A DNA stretch of 64,000 nt from Nemertoderma westbladi (GCA_032718475.1 JAUCBJ010009127.1:1-64000), one strand, 5' to 3'. Positions 11,521-24,689 are shown, numbered from the stretch's first letter. Numbers and translations: made by a program. Notes: generated from the letters alone by a model not told the origin.

Positions 11521-12300
11521 GTGGTTCATTCCCACAACCTTGCACTTTTCGTGTTTCAATCCCACAGCCTTGCACTCTTCATCTTCCACTCAGTTGTGGT
11601 TCATTCCCGCACCCTTGTACTCTTCATCATCCACTCAGTTGTGGTTCATTCCCACAACCTTGCACTTTTCGTGTTTCAATCCCACAGCCTTGCACTCTTC
11701 ATCTTCCACTCAGTTGTGGTTCATTCCCGCACCCTTGTACTCTTCATCATCCACTCAGTTGTGGTTCATTCCCACAACCTTGCACTTTTCGTGTTTCAAT
11801 CCCACAGCCTTGCACTCTTCATCTTCCACTCAGTTGTGGTTCATTCCCGCACCCTTGTACTCTTCATCATCCACTCAGTTGTGGTTCATTCCCACAACCT
11901 TGCACTTTTCGTGTTTCAATCCCACAGCCTTGCACTCTTCATCTTCCACTCAGTTGTGGTTCATTCCCGCACCCTTGTACTCTTCATCATCCACTCAGTT
12001 GTGGTTCATTCCCACAACCTTGCACTTTTCGTGTTTCAATCCCACAGCCTTGCACTCTTCATCTTCCACTCAGTTGTGGTTCATTCCCGCACCCTTGTAC
12101 TCTTCATCATCCACTCAGTTGTGGTTCATTCCCACAACCTTGCACTTTTCGTGTTTCAATCCCACAGCCTTGCACTCTTCATCTTCCACTCAGTTGTGGT
12201 TCATTCACGCACCCTTGCACTCTTCATCTTCCACTCAGTTGTGGTTCATTCCCACAACCTTGCACTTTTCGTGTTTCAATCCCACAGCCTTGCACTCTCC
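11521..12300 (+). repeat. 120-bp trimeric higher-order repeat
   Basis: The word GTGTTTCAAT recurs at 11551, 11671, 11791, 11911, 12031, 12151 and 12271, exactly 120 bp apart. Each period contains two 45-bp units and one 30-bp unit. The short unit lacks 15 bp covering the segment ATCTTCCACTCAGTT. The first periods are nearly identical to each other, which indicates recent expansion. An earlier copy at 11386 is 165 bp from the series (one period plus one extra unit). Confidence 0.9.
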
Positions 12301-14286
12301 ATCTTCCACTCAGTTGTGGTTCATTCACGCACCCTTGTACTCTCCATCTTCCACTCAGTTGTGGTTCATTCCCGCAACCTTGTACTCTCCATCTTCCACT
12401 CAGTTGTGGTTAATTCCCGCACCCTTGCACTCTTCATCATCCACTCAGTTGTGGTTCATTCACGCACCCTTGTACTCTTCATCTTCCACTCAGTTGTGGT
12501 TCATTCCCACAACCTTGCACTTTTCGTGTTTCAATCCCACAGCCTTGCACTCTCCATCTTCCACTCAGTTGTGGTTCATTCCCGCACCCTTGCACTCTTC
12601 ATCTTCCACTCAGTTGTGGTTCATTCTCGCTCCCTTGCACTCTTCATCTTCCACCAAGTTGTGGTTCATTCACGCACCCTTGTACTCTTCATCTTCCACT
12701 CAGTTGTGGTTCATTCCCGCACCCTTGTACTCTTCATCTTCCACTCAGTTGTGGTTAATTCCCGCACCCTTGCACTCTTCATCTTCCACTCAGTTGTGGT
12801 TCATTCTAACACCCTTGCACTCTTCATCATCCACTCAGTTGTGGTTCATTCACGCACCCTTGTACTCTTCATCTTCCACTCAGTTGTGGTTCATTCCTGC
12901 CACCTTGCACTCTTCATCTTCCACTCAGTTGTGGTTCATTCCCGCAACCTTGTACTCTCCATCTTCCACTCAGTTGTGGTTCATTCACGCTTCCTTGCAC
13001 TCTTCGTGGTTCATTCCCGCTCCCTTGCACTCTTTATCTTCCACTCAGTCGTGGTTCATTCCCGCTCCCTTGCACTCTTTATCTTCCACTCAGTTGTGGT
13101 TCATTCACGCACCCTTGCACGTTTCGTGGTTCATTCCCGCTCCCTTGCACTCTTCATCTTCCACTCAGTTGTGGTTCATTCACGCTCCCTTGCACTCTTC
13201 ATCTTCCACTCAGTTGTGGTTCATTCCCACAACCTTGCACTTTTCGTGTTTCAATCCCACAGCCTTGCACTCTTCATCTTCCACTCAGTTGTGGTTCATT
13301 CCCACAACCTTGCACTCTCCATCTTCCACTCAGTTGTGGTTCATTCACGCACCCTTGTACTCTTCATCTTCCACTCAGTTGTGGTTCATTCCCACAACCT
13401 TGCACTTTTCGTGTTTCAATCCCACAGCCTTGCACTCTTCATCTTCCACTCAGTTGTGGTTCATTCCCAAGACCTTGCACGTTTCGTGGTTCATTCCCGC
13501 TCCCTTGCACTCTTCATCTTCCACTCAGTTGTGGTTCATTCACGCACCCTTGTACTCTTCATCTTCCACTCAGTTGTGGTTCATTCACGCACCCTTGCAG
13601 TCTTCATCTTCCACTCAGTTGTGGTTCATTCCCACAACCTTGCACTTTTCGTGTTTCAATCCCACAGCCTTGTACTCTCCATCTTCCACTCAGTTGTGGT
13701 TCATTCACGCACCCTTGTACTCTTCATCTTCCACTCAGTTGTGGTTCATTCCCACAACCTTGCACATTTCGTGGTTCATTCCCGCTCCCTTGCACTCTTC
13801 ATCTTCCACTCAGTTGTGGTTCATTCACGCACCCTTGTACTCTTCATCTTATATATATTCGTATATACAATATACACCGTAGTCAAGTACAACCCTTTTC
13901 CAATTAACTACTGGGACTGGGGACTAATTTACTAGAGCAGCAGGACGAGACTTAGACGGATCCTACTGGCATGATGTACACATGTGTGGAACCCAATAAG
14001 TGTGTGGAGAGTGGAAACGAAAATGGGGAAATGGGGGAAGTATGGGAAGGAGGTGTTGACATGTGAGGGAGTAAAAGGAGTGCAATTCGAGTGAGGGGAG
14101 CGAGCACGGAGGAAAATGAGTCCCAAAGGACTGGTGAGAGAGGAAGGGACAGCGAGGTCCGTGAGGAAGATTAGAGGAAGGTTAGAGGAAAATTGTGTGG
14201 AGAGTGAGCACAATGGTCTCAAAAAGAGACACCAGATACCTTGGTACAACATAGCTCGCGATTGCACCAAGGATGGGTAGTAATAA

Positions 14287-14433
14287 CAGACCCATGGGGG
14301 CCGGTCTGGAAAGCCGACCTCGAGAAGAAAACTCCACCCCACACCCAATATTAGATTGGGTTCCAGCGGAATTGAAGCGTACTTGAGGTTGATGGTATCT
14401 TCTCACCGGGAAGATAGCATGGGGGGAGTGTAA
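14287..14433 (+). pseudogene. Remnant C-terminus of retrotransposon ORF
   Basis: An open frame of 48 codons follows three consecutive stops at 14278-14286. It ends in TAA at 14431-14433, inside the first bases of the LTR. A retroelement polyprotein ending at or just inside the 3' LTR is common, so this is probably the tail of pol or env. The peptide is basic and rich in Arg, Ser and Gly (SGKPTSRRKLHPTPN). No catalytic domain remains, and other frames upstream are broken. The identity is inferred only from position. Confidence 0.35.
14417..14428 (+). promoter_or_regulatory. Polypurine tract (plus-strand primer) of LTR element
   Basis: GCATGGGGGGAG lies immediately 5' of the LTR start TGTAAG. 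A purine run abutting the 3' LTR is the usual primer site for plus-strand DNA synthesis. Confidence 0.65.
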
Positions 14434-15085
14434 GCAGATTCAATTCCCTTACATTACCCACCCGAAAATGGGACCATTGGCATTTTACCAATATAGTTGG
14501 CGATACGAGATTACCAATAATAATCTCGCCTCATAACCAACTCGGGAGGGCGACACAGGCCCTAAAGCCACATAGAGAGGTGAGAGGTCAAACCACCTCG
14601 GAGGGAGAACCCAGCTAGTTGAGGCTAGCAGCAGGGGGTAACACCTACAGGGAGTGCCAAAGTGACAATTAGTATATAAGCCAAAGGCGGACGGGGAGCA
14701 CGTGGGGAAGAACAGCAGAGCATCCATTACGTAGCAGAGGCCACAGTAGCGTAGAGGTGAAACCAATATGTACATGTGTATCAATCATATATCTTTGATT
14801 ACTGATTTACCGGTCAGTTCATTAATCACACAGTTAGGGACCGGCCATAGTTTCGACGGTGATTTCATATACTGCTGTCATTAATCTGTGTTGCAATCCA
14901 GCAATCTCTATTATTGTTTGTCATACATACTGTGCTATTATCACTGGAAACATTAACACCGAGAAACACAAACTTTGTTATTTTCCCGAACGACCTTCGG
15001 CCAAAGATATTAGTTCAGCAGCCCAGAAGCGAAGTGACGCGTACAACCTTATCCGGTCGTGATCATTGAACTCAATCCCGTCACA
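14429..15085 (+). repeat. 3' LTR, about 657 bp
   Basis: The segment starts TGTAAG and ends GTCACA, giving the TG...CA ends typical of LTRs, with a polypurine tract on its 5' side and satellite sequence on its 3' side. A TATA box (TATATAAG) lies at 14673-14680, as expected for an LTR promoter. No second copy is present in the window, so the right boundary rests on the switch to satellite DNA at 15086 and on the CA end. Confidence 0.6.
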
Positions 15086-17136
15086 ACCCTTGCACTCTCC
15101 ATCTTCCACTCAGTTGTGGTTCATTCACGCACCCTTGCACTTTTCGTGGTTCATTCTCGCTCCCTTGCACTCTTCATCTTCCACTCAGTTGTGGTTCATT
15201 CCCGCACCCTTGCACTCTTCATCTTCCACTCAGTTGTGGTTAATTCCCGCACTCTTGCACTCTTCATCTTCCACTCAGTTGTGGTTCATTCCCGAAACCT
15301 TGTACTCTTCATCTTCCACTCAGTTGTGGTTCATTCCCGCACCCTTGCACTCTTCGTCTTCCACTCAGTTGTGGTTCATTCACGACGCACACTTGCACTC
15401 TTCATCTTCCACTCAGTTGCGGTTCATTCACGCACCCTTGCACTTTTCGTGGTTCATTCTCGCTCCCTTGCACTCTTCATCTTCCACTCAGTTGTGGTTA
15501 ATTCCCGCACTCTTGCACTCTTCATCTTCTACTCAGTTGTGATTCATTCCCGTACCCTAGTACTCTTCATCTTCCACTCAGTTGTGGTTCATTCACGACG
15601 CACCCTTGCACTCTTCATCTTCCACTCAGTTGTGGTTCATTCCCGCACCCTTGCACTCTTCCTCTTCCACTCAGTTGTGGTTCATTCCCGCTCCCTTGCA
15701 CTCTTAATCTTCTACTCAGTTGTGGTTCATTCACGCACCCTTGCACTTTTCGTGGTTCATTCTCGCTCCCTTGCACTCTTCATCTTCCACTCAGTTGTGG
15801 TTAATTCCCGCACTCTTGCACTCTTCATCTTCTACTCAGTTGTGATTCATTCCCGCACCCTTGCACTCTTCATCTTCCACTCAGTTGTGGTTCATTCCCG
15901 CTCCCTTGCACTCTTAATCTTCCACTCAGTTGTGGTTCATTCCCGCACCCTTGTACTCTTCATCTTCCACTCAGTTGTGACTGATTCCCACAACCTTGAA
16001 CTTTTCATCTTCCACTCAGTTGCGGTTCATTCCCGCACCCTTGCACTCTTCATCTTCCACTCAATTGTGGTTCATTCCCGCACCCTTGCATTCTTCCTCT
16101 TCCACTCAGTTGTGGTTCATTCCCGCTCCCTTGCACTTTTCATCTTCCACTCAGTTGTGGTTCATTCCCGCACCCTTGCACACTTCATCTTCCACTCTGT
16201 TGTGGTTCATTCCCGCAACCTTGTACTCTTCATTTTCCACTCAGTTGTGGTTTATTCCCGCACCCTTGCACTCTTCATCTTCCACTCAGTTGTGGTTCAT
16301 TCCCGCACCCTTGCAGTCTTCATCTTCCACTCAGTTGTGGTTCATTCCCGCAACCTTGTACTCTTCATCTTCCACTCAGTTGTGGTTCATTCCCGCACCC
16401 TTGCACTCTTCATCTTCCACTCAGTTGTGGTTCATTCCCGCACCCTTGCACTCTTCATCTTCCACTCAGTTGTGGTTAATTCCCGCACCCTTGTACTCTT
16501 CATCTTCCACTCAGTTGTGACTGATTCCCACAACCTTGAACTTTTCATCTTCCACTCAGTTGTGGTTAATTCCCGCACCCTTGCACTCTTCATCTTCCAC
16601 TCAGTTGCGGTTCATTCCCGCACCCTTGCACTCTTCATCTTCTACTCAGTTGTGATTCATTCCCGCACCCTTGCACTTTTCATCTTCCACTCAGTTGTGG
16701 TTCATTCCCGCACCCTTGCACACTTCATCTTCCACTCTGTTGTGGTTCATTCCCGCAACCTTGTACTCTTCATTTTCCACTCAGTTGTGGTTTATTCCCG
16801 CACCCTTGCACTCTTCATCTTCCACTCAGTTGTGGTTCATTCCCGCACCCTTGCACTCTTCATCTTCCACTCAGTTGTGGTTCATTCCCGCACCCTTGCA
16901 CTCTTCATTTTCCACTCAGTTGTGGTTCATTCCCGCAACCTTCTACTCTTGATCTTCCACTCAGTTGTGGTTCACTCCCGCACCCTTGCACACTTCATCT
17001 TCCACTCAGTTGTGGTTCATTCCCGCAACCTTGCAGTCTTCATCTTCCACTCAGTTGTGGTTCATTCTCGCTCCCTTGCACTCTTCATCTTCCACTCAGT
17101 TGTGGTTCAACCTTACACTCTTCGTCTTCCACTCAG

Positions 17137-17153
17137 TTTTTTTTTCTTTTTTC

Positions 17154-17186
<33 letters not shown>
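17137..17186 (+). repeat. T-tract insertion in satellite unit, copy 1
   Basis: After CACTCAG the unit is interrupted by about 50 bp: a T-run broken by single C's, then CTCAGTTC, then 26 T. It then resumes with CAGTTGTGG. The preceding unit is also unusual (GGTTCAACCTTACACTC). Confidence 0.9.
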
Positions 17187-18246
17187 CAGTTGTGGTTCAT
17201 TCCCGCACCCTTGCACTCTTCATTTTCCACTCAGTTGTGGTTCATTCCCGCAACCTTCTACTCTTGATCTTCCACTCAGTTGTGGTTCATTCCCGCACCC
17301 TTGCACTCTTCATTTTCCACTCAGTTGTGGTTCATTCCCTCAACCTTGCACTCTTCATTTTCCACTCAGTTGTGGTTCATTCCCGCAACCTTCTACTCTT
17401 GATCTTCCACTCAGTTGTGGTTCATTCCCGCACCCTTGCACTCTTCATTTTCCACTCAGTTGTGGTTCATTCCCTCAACCTTACACTCTTCGTCTTCCAC
17501 TCAGTTGTGGTTCATTCCCGCAACCTTACACTCTTCATCTTCCACTCAGTTGTGGTTCATTCCCGCACCCTTGCACTCTTCATCTTCCACTCAGTTGTGG
17601 TTCATTCCCGAACCCTTGCACTCTTCATCTTCCACTCAGTTGTGGTTCATTCCCGCACCCTTGCAGTCTTCATCTTCCACTCAGTTGTGGTTAATTCCCG
17701 CACCCTTGTACTCTTCATCTTCCACTCAGTTGTGGTTAATTCCCGCACCCTTGTACTCTTCATCTTCCACTCAGTTGTGACTGATTCCCACAACCTTGAA
17801 CTTTTCATCTTCCACTCAGTTGTGGTTAATTCCCGCACCCTTGCACTCTTCATCTTCCACTCAGTTGCGGTTCATTCCCGCACCCTTGCACTCTTCATCT
17901 TCCACTCAGTTGTGGTTAATTCCCGCACCCTTGTACTCTTCATCTTCCACTCAGTTGTGACTGATTCCCACAACCTTGAACTTTTCATCTTCCACTCAGT
18001 TGTGGTTAATTCCCGCACCCTTGCACTCTTCATCTTCCACTCAGTTGCGGTTCATTCCCGCACCCTTGCATTCTTCATCTTCTACTCAGTTGTGATTCAT
18101 TCCCGCACCCTTGCACTTTTCATCTTCCACTCAGTTGTGGTTCATTCCCGCACCCTTGCACACTTCATCTTCCACTCAGTTGTGGTTTATTCCCGCACCC
18201 TTGCACTCTTCATCTTCCACTCAGTTGTGGTTCATTCCCGCACCCT

Positions 18247-18346
18247 NNNNNNNNNNNNNNNNNNNNNNNNNNNNNNNNNNNNNNNNNNNNNNNNNNNNNN
18301 NNNNNNNNNNNNNNNNNNNNNNNNNNNNNNNNNNNNNNNNNNNNNN
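18247..18346. other. Assembly gap, 100 N
   Basis: There are exactly 100 N, the conventional length for a gap of unknown size. It lies inside the array, between a unit ending GCACCCT and one starting CTCCCTTGCATTC. The true number of units here is unknown. Confidence 1.
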
Positions 18347-18429
18347 CTCCCTTGCATTCTTCATCTTCCACTCAGTTGTGGTTCAACCTTACACTCTTCG
18401 TCTTCCACTCAGTTTTTTTTTCTTTTTTC

Positions 18430-18462
<33 letters not shown>

Positions 18463-21190
18463 CAGTTGTGGTTCATTCCCGCACCCTTGCACTCTTCATT
18501 TTCCACTCAGTTGTGGTTCATTCCCGCAACCTTCTACTCTTGATCTTCCACTCAGTTGTGGTTCATTCCCGCACCCTTGCACTCTTCATTTTCCACTCAG
18601 TTGTGGTTCATTCCCTCAACCTTACACTCTTCGTCTTCCACTCAGTTGTGGTTCATTCCCGCAACCTTACACTCTTCATCTTCCACTCAGTTGTGGTTCA
18701 TTCTCGCACCCTTGCACTCTTCATCTTCCACTCAGTTGTGGTTCATTCCCGCACCCTTGCAGTCTTCATCTTCCACTCAGTTGTGGTTCATTCCCGCACC
18801 CTTGCACTCTTCATCTTCCACTCAGTTGTGGTTCATTCCCGCACCCTTGCACTCTTCATCTTCCACTCAGTTGTGGTTCATTCCCGAACCCTTGCACTCT
18901 TCATCTTCCACTCAGTTGTGGTTCATTCCCGCACCCTTGCACTCTTCATCTTCCACTCAGTTGTGGTTAATTCCCGCACCCTTGTACTCTTCATCTTCCA
19001 CTCAGTTGTGACTGATTCCCACAACCTTGAACTTTTCATCTTCCACTCAGTTGTGGTTAATTCCCGCACCCTTGCACTCTTCATCTTCCACTCAGTTGCG
19101 GTTCATTCCCGCACCCTTGCACTCTTCATCTTCTACTCAGTTGTGATTCATTCCCGCACCCTTGCACTTTTCATCTTCCACTCAGTTGTGGTTCATTCCC
19201 GCACCCTTGCACACTTCATCTTCCACTCTGTTGTGGTTCATTCCCGCAACCTTGTACTCTTCATTTTCCACTCAGTTGTGGTTTATTCCCGCACCCTTGC
19301 ACTCTTCATCTTCCACTCAGTTGTGGTTCATTCCCGCACCCTTGCACTCTTCATCTTCCACTCAGTTGTGGTTCATTCCCGCACCCTTGCACTCTTCATT
19401 TTCCACTCAGTTGTGGTTCATTCCCGCAACCTTCTACTCTTGATCTTCCACTCAGTTGTGGTTCACTCCCGCACCCTTGCACACTTCATCTTCCACTCAG
19501 TTGTGGTTCATTCCCGCAACCTTGCAGTCTTCATCTTCCACTCAGTTGTGGTTCATTCTCGCTCCCTTGCACTCTTCATCTTCCACTCAGTTGTGGTTCA
19601 TTCCCGCTCCCTTGTACTCTTCATCTTCCACTCAGTTGTGGTTAATTCCCGCACCCTTGCACACTTCATCTTCCACTCTGTTGTGGTTCATTCCCGCAAC
19701 CTTGTACTCTTCATCTTCCACTCAGTTGTGGTTTATTCCCGCACCCTTGCACTCTTCATCTTCCACTCAGTTGTGGTTCATTCCCGCACCCTTGCACTCT
19801 TCATCTTCCACTCAGTTGTGGTTCATTCCCGCACCCTTGCACTCTTCATTTTCCACTCAGTTGTGGTTCATTCCCGCAACCTTCTACTCTTGATCTTCCA
19901 CTCAGTTGTGGTTCACTCCCGCACCCTTGCACTCTTCGTCTTCCACTCAGTTGTGGTTCATTCCCGCAACCTTGCAGTCTTCATCTTCCACTCAGTTGTG
20001 GTTCATTCCCGCACCCTTGCACTCTTCATTTTCCACTCAGTTGTGGTTCATTCCCGCAACCTTCTACTCTTGATCTTCCACTCAGTTGTGGTTCACTCCC
20101 GCACCCTTGCACTCTTCGTCTTCCACTCAGTTGTGGTTCATTCCCGCAACCTTGCAGTCTTCATCTTCCACTCAGTTGTGGTTCATTCCCGCACCCTTGC
20201 ACTCTTCATTTTCCACTCAGTTGTGGTTCATTCCCTCAACCTTACACTCTTCGTCTTCCACTCAGTTGTGGTTCATTCCCGCACCCTTGCACTCTTCATT
20301 TTCCACTCAGTTGTGGTTCATTCCCGCAACCTTCTACTCTTGATCTTCCACTCAGTTGTGGTTCATTCCCGCACCCTTGCACTCTTCATTTTCCACTCAG
20401 TTGTGGTTCATTCCCTCAACCTTACACTCTTCGTCTTCCACTCAGTTGTGGTTCATTCCCGCAACCTTACACTCTTCATCTTCCACTCAGTTGTGGTTCA
20501 TTCTCGCACCCTTGCACTCTTCATCTTCTACTCAGTTGTGGTTCATTCCCGCACCCTTGCAGTCTTCATCTTCCACTCAGTTGTGGTTCATTCTCGCACC
20601 CTTGCACACTTCATCTTCCACTCAGTTGTGGTTCATTCTCGCTGCCTTGTACTCTTCATCTTCCACTCAGTTGTGTTTCATTCCCGCAACCTTGCACTCT
20701 TCATCTTCCACTCAGTTGTGGTTCATTCCCGCACCCTTGCACTCTTCATCTTCCACTCAGTTGTGGTTCATTCCCGCACCCTTGCAGTCTTCATCTTCCA
20801 CTCAGTTGTGGTTCATTCCCGCACCCTTGCACTCTTCATCTTCCACTCAGTTGTGGTTCATTCCCGCACCCTTGCACTCTTCATCTTCCACTCAGTTGTG
20901 GTTCATTCCCGAACCCTTGCACTCTTCATCTTCCATTCAGTTGCGGTTCATTCACGCACCCTTGCACTTTTCATCCATCTTCCACTCAGTTGTGGTTAAT
21001 TCACGCACCCTTGTACTCTTCATCGTCCACTCAGTTGTGGTTAATTCCCGCACCATTGCACTCTTTATCTTCCACTCAGTTGTGGTTCACTCCCGCACCC
21101 TTGGACTCTTCATCTTCCACTCAGTTGTGGTTCATTCCCTCAACCTTACACTCTTCATCTTCCACTCAGTTGTGGTTCATTCCCGCACCC
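18347..21190 (+). repeat. Kilobase-scale duplication inside the array, copy A
   Basis: The order of variant units from the T-tract unit onward matches 24607-27270. The offset is 6260 bp up to about 19.9 kb and 6080 bp after that, because copy A has four extra units (180 bp) around 19.9-20.1 kb. Both copies share the rare TTTTCATCCATCTTCC unit (20966 and 27046) and the CTCTTCATCGTCC unit. The match ends near 21190 and 27270. Confidence 0.85.
18413..18462 (+). repeat. T-tract insertion in satellite unit, copy 2
   Basis: Same structure as the copy at 17137, with a final run of 26 T, and the same flanking unit order to the right. Confidence 0.9.
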
Positions 21191-22466
21191 TTGCACTCTT
21201 CATTTTCCACTCAGTTGTGGTTCATTCCCGCAACCTTCTACTCTTGATCTTCCACTCAGTTGTGGTTCACTCCCGCACCCTTGCACACTTCATCTTCCAC
21301 TCAGTTGTGGTTCATTCCCGCAACCTTGCAGTCTTCATCTTCCACTCAGTTGTGGTTCATTCTCGCTCCCTTGCACTCTTCATCTTCCACTCAGTTGTGG
21401 TTCATTCCCGCTCCCTTGTACTCTTCATCTTCCACTCAGTTGTGGTTAATTCCCGCACCCTTGCACACTTCATCTTCCACTCTGTTGTGGTTCATTCCCG
21501 CAACCTTGTACTCTTCATCTTCCACTCAGTTGTGGTTTATTCCCGCACCCTTGCACTCTTCATCTTCCACTCAGTTGTGGTTCATTCCCGCACCCTTGCA
21601 CTCTTCATCTTCCACTCAGTTGTGGTTCATTCCCGCACCCTTGCACTCTTCATTTTCCACTCAGTTGTGGTTCATTCCCGCAACCTTCTACTCTTGATCT
21701 TCCACTCAGTTGTGGTTCACTCCCGCACCCTTGCACTCTTCGTCTTCCACTCAATTGTGGTTCATTCCCGCAACCTTGCAGTCTTCATCTTCCACTCAGT
21801 TGTGGTTCATTCCCGCACCCTTGCACTCTTCATTTTCCACTCAGTTGTGGTTCATTCCCGCACCCTTGCACTCTTCATCTTCCACTCAGTTGTGGTTAAT
21901 TCCCGCACCCTTGCACTTTTCATCTTCCACTCAGTTGTGGTTCATTCCCGCACCCTTGCACACTTCATCTTCCACTCTGTTGTGGTTCATTCCCGCAACC
22001 TTGTACTCTTCATTTTCCACTCAGTTGTGGTTTATTCCCGCACCCTTGCACTCTTCATCTTCCACTCAGTTGTGGTTCATTCCCGCACCCTTGCACTCTT
22101 CATCTTCCACTCAGTTGTGGTTCATTCCCGCACCCTTGCACTCTTCATTTTCCACTCAGTTGTGGTTCATTCCCGCAACCTTCTACTCTTGATCTTCCAC
22201 TCAGTTGTGGTTCACTCCCGCACCCTTGCACACTTCATCTTCCACTCAGTTGTGGTTCATTCCCGCAACCTTGCAGTCTTCATCTTCCACTCAGTTGTGG
22301 TTCATTCTCGCTCCCTTGCACTCTTCATCTTCCACTCAGTTGTGGTTCATTCCCGCTCCCTTGTACTCTTCATCTTCCACTCAGTTGTGGTTCATTCTCG
22401 CTCCCTTGCACTCTTCATCTTCCACTCAGTTGTGGTTCAACCTTACACTCTTCGTCTTCCACTCAG

Positions 22467-22483
22467 TTTTTTTTTCTTTTTTC

Positions 22484-22517
<34 letters not shown>
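22467..22517 (+). repeat. T-tract insertion in satellite unit, copy 3
   Basis: Same structure as the other T-tract units, but with a final run of 27 T. Confidence 0.9.
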
Positions 22518-24606
22518 CAGTTGTGGTTCATTCCCGCACCCTTGCACTCTTCATTTTCCACTCAGTTGTGGTTCATTCCCGCAACCTTCTACTCTTGATC
22601 TTCCACTCAGTTGTGGTTCATTCCCGCACCCTTGCACTCTTCATTTTCCACTCAGTTGTGGTTCATTCCCTCAACCTTACACTCTTCGTCTTCCACTCAG
22701 TTGTGGTTCATTCCCGCAACCTTACACTCTTCATCTTCCACTCAGTTGTGGTTCATTCTCGCACCCTTGCACTCTTCATCTTCCACTCAGTTGTGGTTCA
22801 TTCCCGCACCCTTGCAGTCTTCATCTTCCACTCAGTTGTGGTTCATTCCCGCACCCTTGCACTCTTCATCTTCCACTCAGTTGTGGTTCATTCCCGCACC
22901 CTTGCACTCTTCATCTTCCACTCAGTTGTGGTTCATTCCCGAACCCTTGCACTCTTCATCTTCCACTCAGTTGTGGTTCATTCCCGCACCCTTGCACTCT
23001 TCATCTTCCACTCAGTTGTGGTTAATTCCCGCACCCTTGTACTCTTCATCTTCCACTCAGTTGTGACTGATTCCCACAACCTTGAACTTTTCATCTTCCA
23101 CTCAGTTGTGGTTAATTCCCGCACCCTTGCACTCTTCATCTTCCACTCAGTTGCGGTTCATTCCCGCACCCTTGCACTCTTCATCTTCTACTCAGTTGTG
23201 ATTCATTCCCGCACCCTTGCACTTTTCATCTTCCACTCAGTTGTGGTTCATTCCCGCACCCTTGCACACTTCATCTTCCACTCTGTTGTGGTTCATTCCC
23301 GCACCCTTGCACTCTTCATTTTCCACTCAGTTGTGGTTCATTCCCGCAACCTTCTACTCTTGATCTTCCACTCAGTTGTGGTTCACTCCCGCACCCTTGC
23401 ACACTTCATCTTCCACTCAGTTGTGGTTCATTCCCGCAACCTTGCAGTCTTCATCTTCCACTCAGTTGTGGTTCATTCTCGCTCCCTTGCACTCTTCATC
23501 TTCCACTCAGTTGTGGTTCATTCACGCACCCTTGCACTCTTCATCTTCCACTCAGTTGTGGTTCATTCCCGCTCCCTTGTACTCTTCATCTTCCACTCAG
23601 TTGTGGTTAATTCCCGCACCCTTGCACACTTCATCTTCCACTCTGTTGTGGTTCATTCCCGCAACCTTTTACTCTTCATCTTCCACTCAGTTGTGGTTTA
23701 TTCCCGCACCCTTGCACTCTTCATCTTCCACTCAGTTGTGGTTCATTCCCGCACCCTTGCACTCTTCATCTTCCACTCAGTTGTGGTTCATTCCCGCACC
23801 CTTGCACTCTTCATTTTCCACTCAGTTGTGGTTCATTCCCGCAACCTTCTACTCTTGATCTTCCACTCAGTTGTGGTTCACTCCCGCACCCTTGCACTCT
23901 TCGTCTTCCACTCAGTTGTGGTTCATTCCCGCAACCTTGCAGTCTTCATCTTCCACTCAGTTGTGGTTCATTCCCGCACCCTTGCACTCTTCATTTTCCA
24001 CTCAGTTGTGGTTCATTCCCGCACCCTTGCACTCTTCATCTTCCACTCAGTTGTGGTTAATTCCCGCACCCTTGTACTCTTCATCTTCCACTCAGTTGTG
24101 ACTGATTCCCACAACCTTGAACTTTTCATCTTCCACTCAGTTGTGGTTAATTCCCGCACCCTTGCACTCTTCATCTTCCACTCAGTTGCGGTTCATTCCC
24201 GCACCCTTGCACTCTTCATCTTCTACTCAGTTGTGATTCATTCCCGCACCCTTGCACTTTTCATCTTCCACTCAGTTGTGGTTCATTCCCGCACCCTTGC
24301 ACACTTCATCTTCCACTCTGTTGTGGTTCATTCCCGCAACCTTGTACTCTTCATTTTCCACTCAGTTGTGGTTTATTCCCGCACCCTTGCACTCTTCATC
24401 TTCCACTCAGTTGTGGTTCATTCCCGCACCCTTGCACTCTTCATCTTCCACTCAGTTGTGGTTCATTCCCGCACCCTTGCACTCTTCATTTTCCACTCAG
24501 TTGTGGTTCATTCCCGCAACCTTCTACTCTTGATCTTCCACTCAGTTGTGGTTCACTCCCGCACCCTTGCACACTTCATCTTCCACTCAGTTGTGGTTCA
24601 TTCTCG

Positions 24607-24689
24607 CTCCCTTGCATTCTTCATCTTCCACTCAGTTGTGGTTCAACCTTACACTCTTCGTCTTCCACTCAGTTTTTTTTTCTTTTTTC

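Larger units (their letters stand above)
5373..13850 (+). repeat. 45-bp minisatellite array, left arm (about 8.5 kb)
   Basis: These are head-to-tail copies of a 45-bp unit; a typical unit is 5475-5519. Diagnostic words are CACCCTTGCACTC, TTCATCTTCC and CACTCAGTTGTGG. The unit is 73 percent pyrimidine on this strand and about 51 percent G+C, unlike the AT-rich flank. I saw no inverted unit. Variants change the Ser-like triplet TCC/TCA/TCT, GCACTC versus GTACTC, and GTGG versus GCGG. The unit has no stop codon in any plus frame, so several very long apparent ORFs (for example 5339-7921 and 9956-13882) cross the arm. They encode 15-residue repeats (HSVVVHSRTLALFIF and the two other frames) and should not be read as genes. 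The arm ends abruptly at 13850, at position 31 of the unit. Confidence 0.97.
13851..15085 (+). mobile_element. 5'-truncated LTR retrotransposon interrupting the array
   Basis: This island has no satellite units. It begins with an alternating TA stretch (13850-13880), continues with about 550 bp of purine-rich internal sequence, a polypurine tract (14417-14428) and an LTR-like segment (14429-15085), and ends directly against the array. The arrangement is the 3' end of an LTR retrotransposon in plus orientation. The 5' LTR and most of the coding region are missing. The left array arm ends at unit position 31 and the right arm resumes at about position 12, so this is not a clean insertion with a simple target duplication. 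The family (Ty3/gypsy or other) cannot be settled from what remains. Confidence 0.65.

Noticed and set aside
13932-14348. 138-codon minus-strand ORF in the LTR-element island
   Set aside because: It runs antisense to the retroelement signals (polypurine tract, TATA box, LTR), with low-complexity Pro/Leu/Ser content and no recognisable domain.
17647-17853. Minus-strand ORFs with a 15-residue repeat (MKSARVRELTTTEWK), also at 30106, 30375, 34478 and 34741
   Set aside because: The minus strand normally has one stop per unit per frame. These short frames open only where runs of the GTTAATTCC variant remove the stop. They are by-products.
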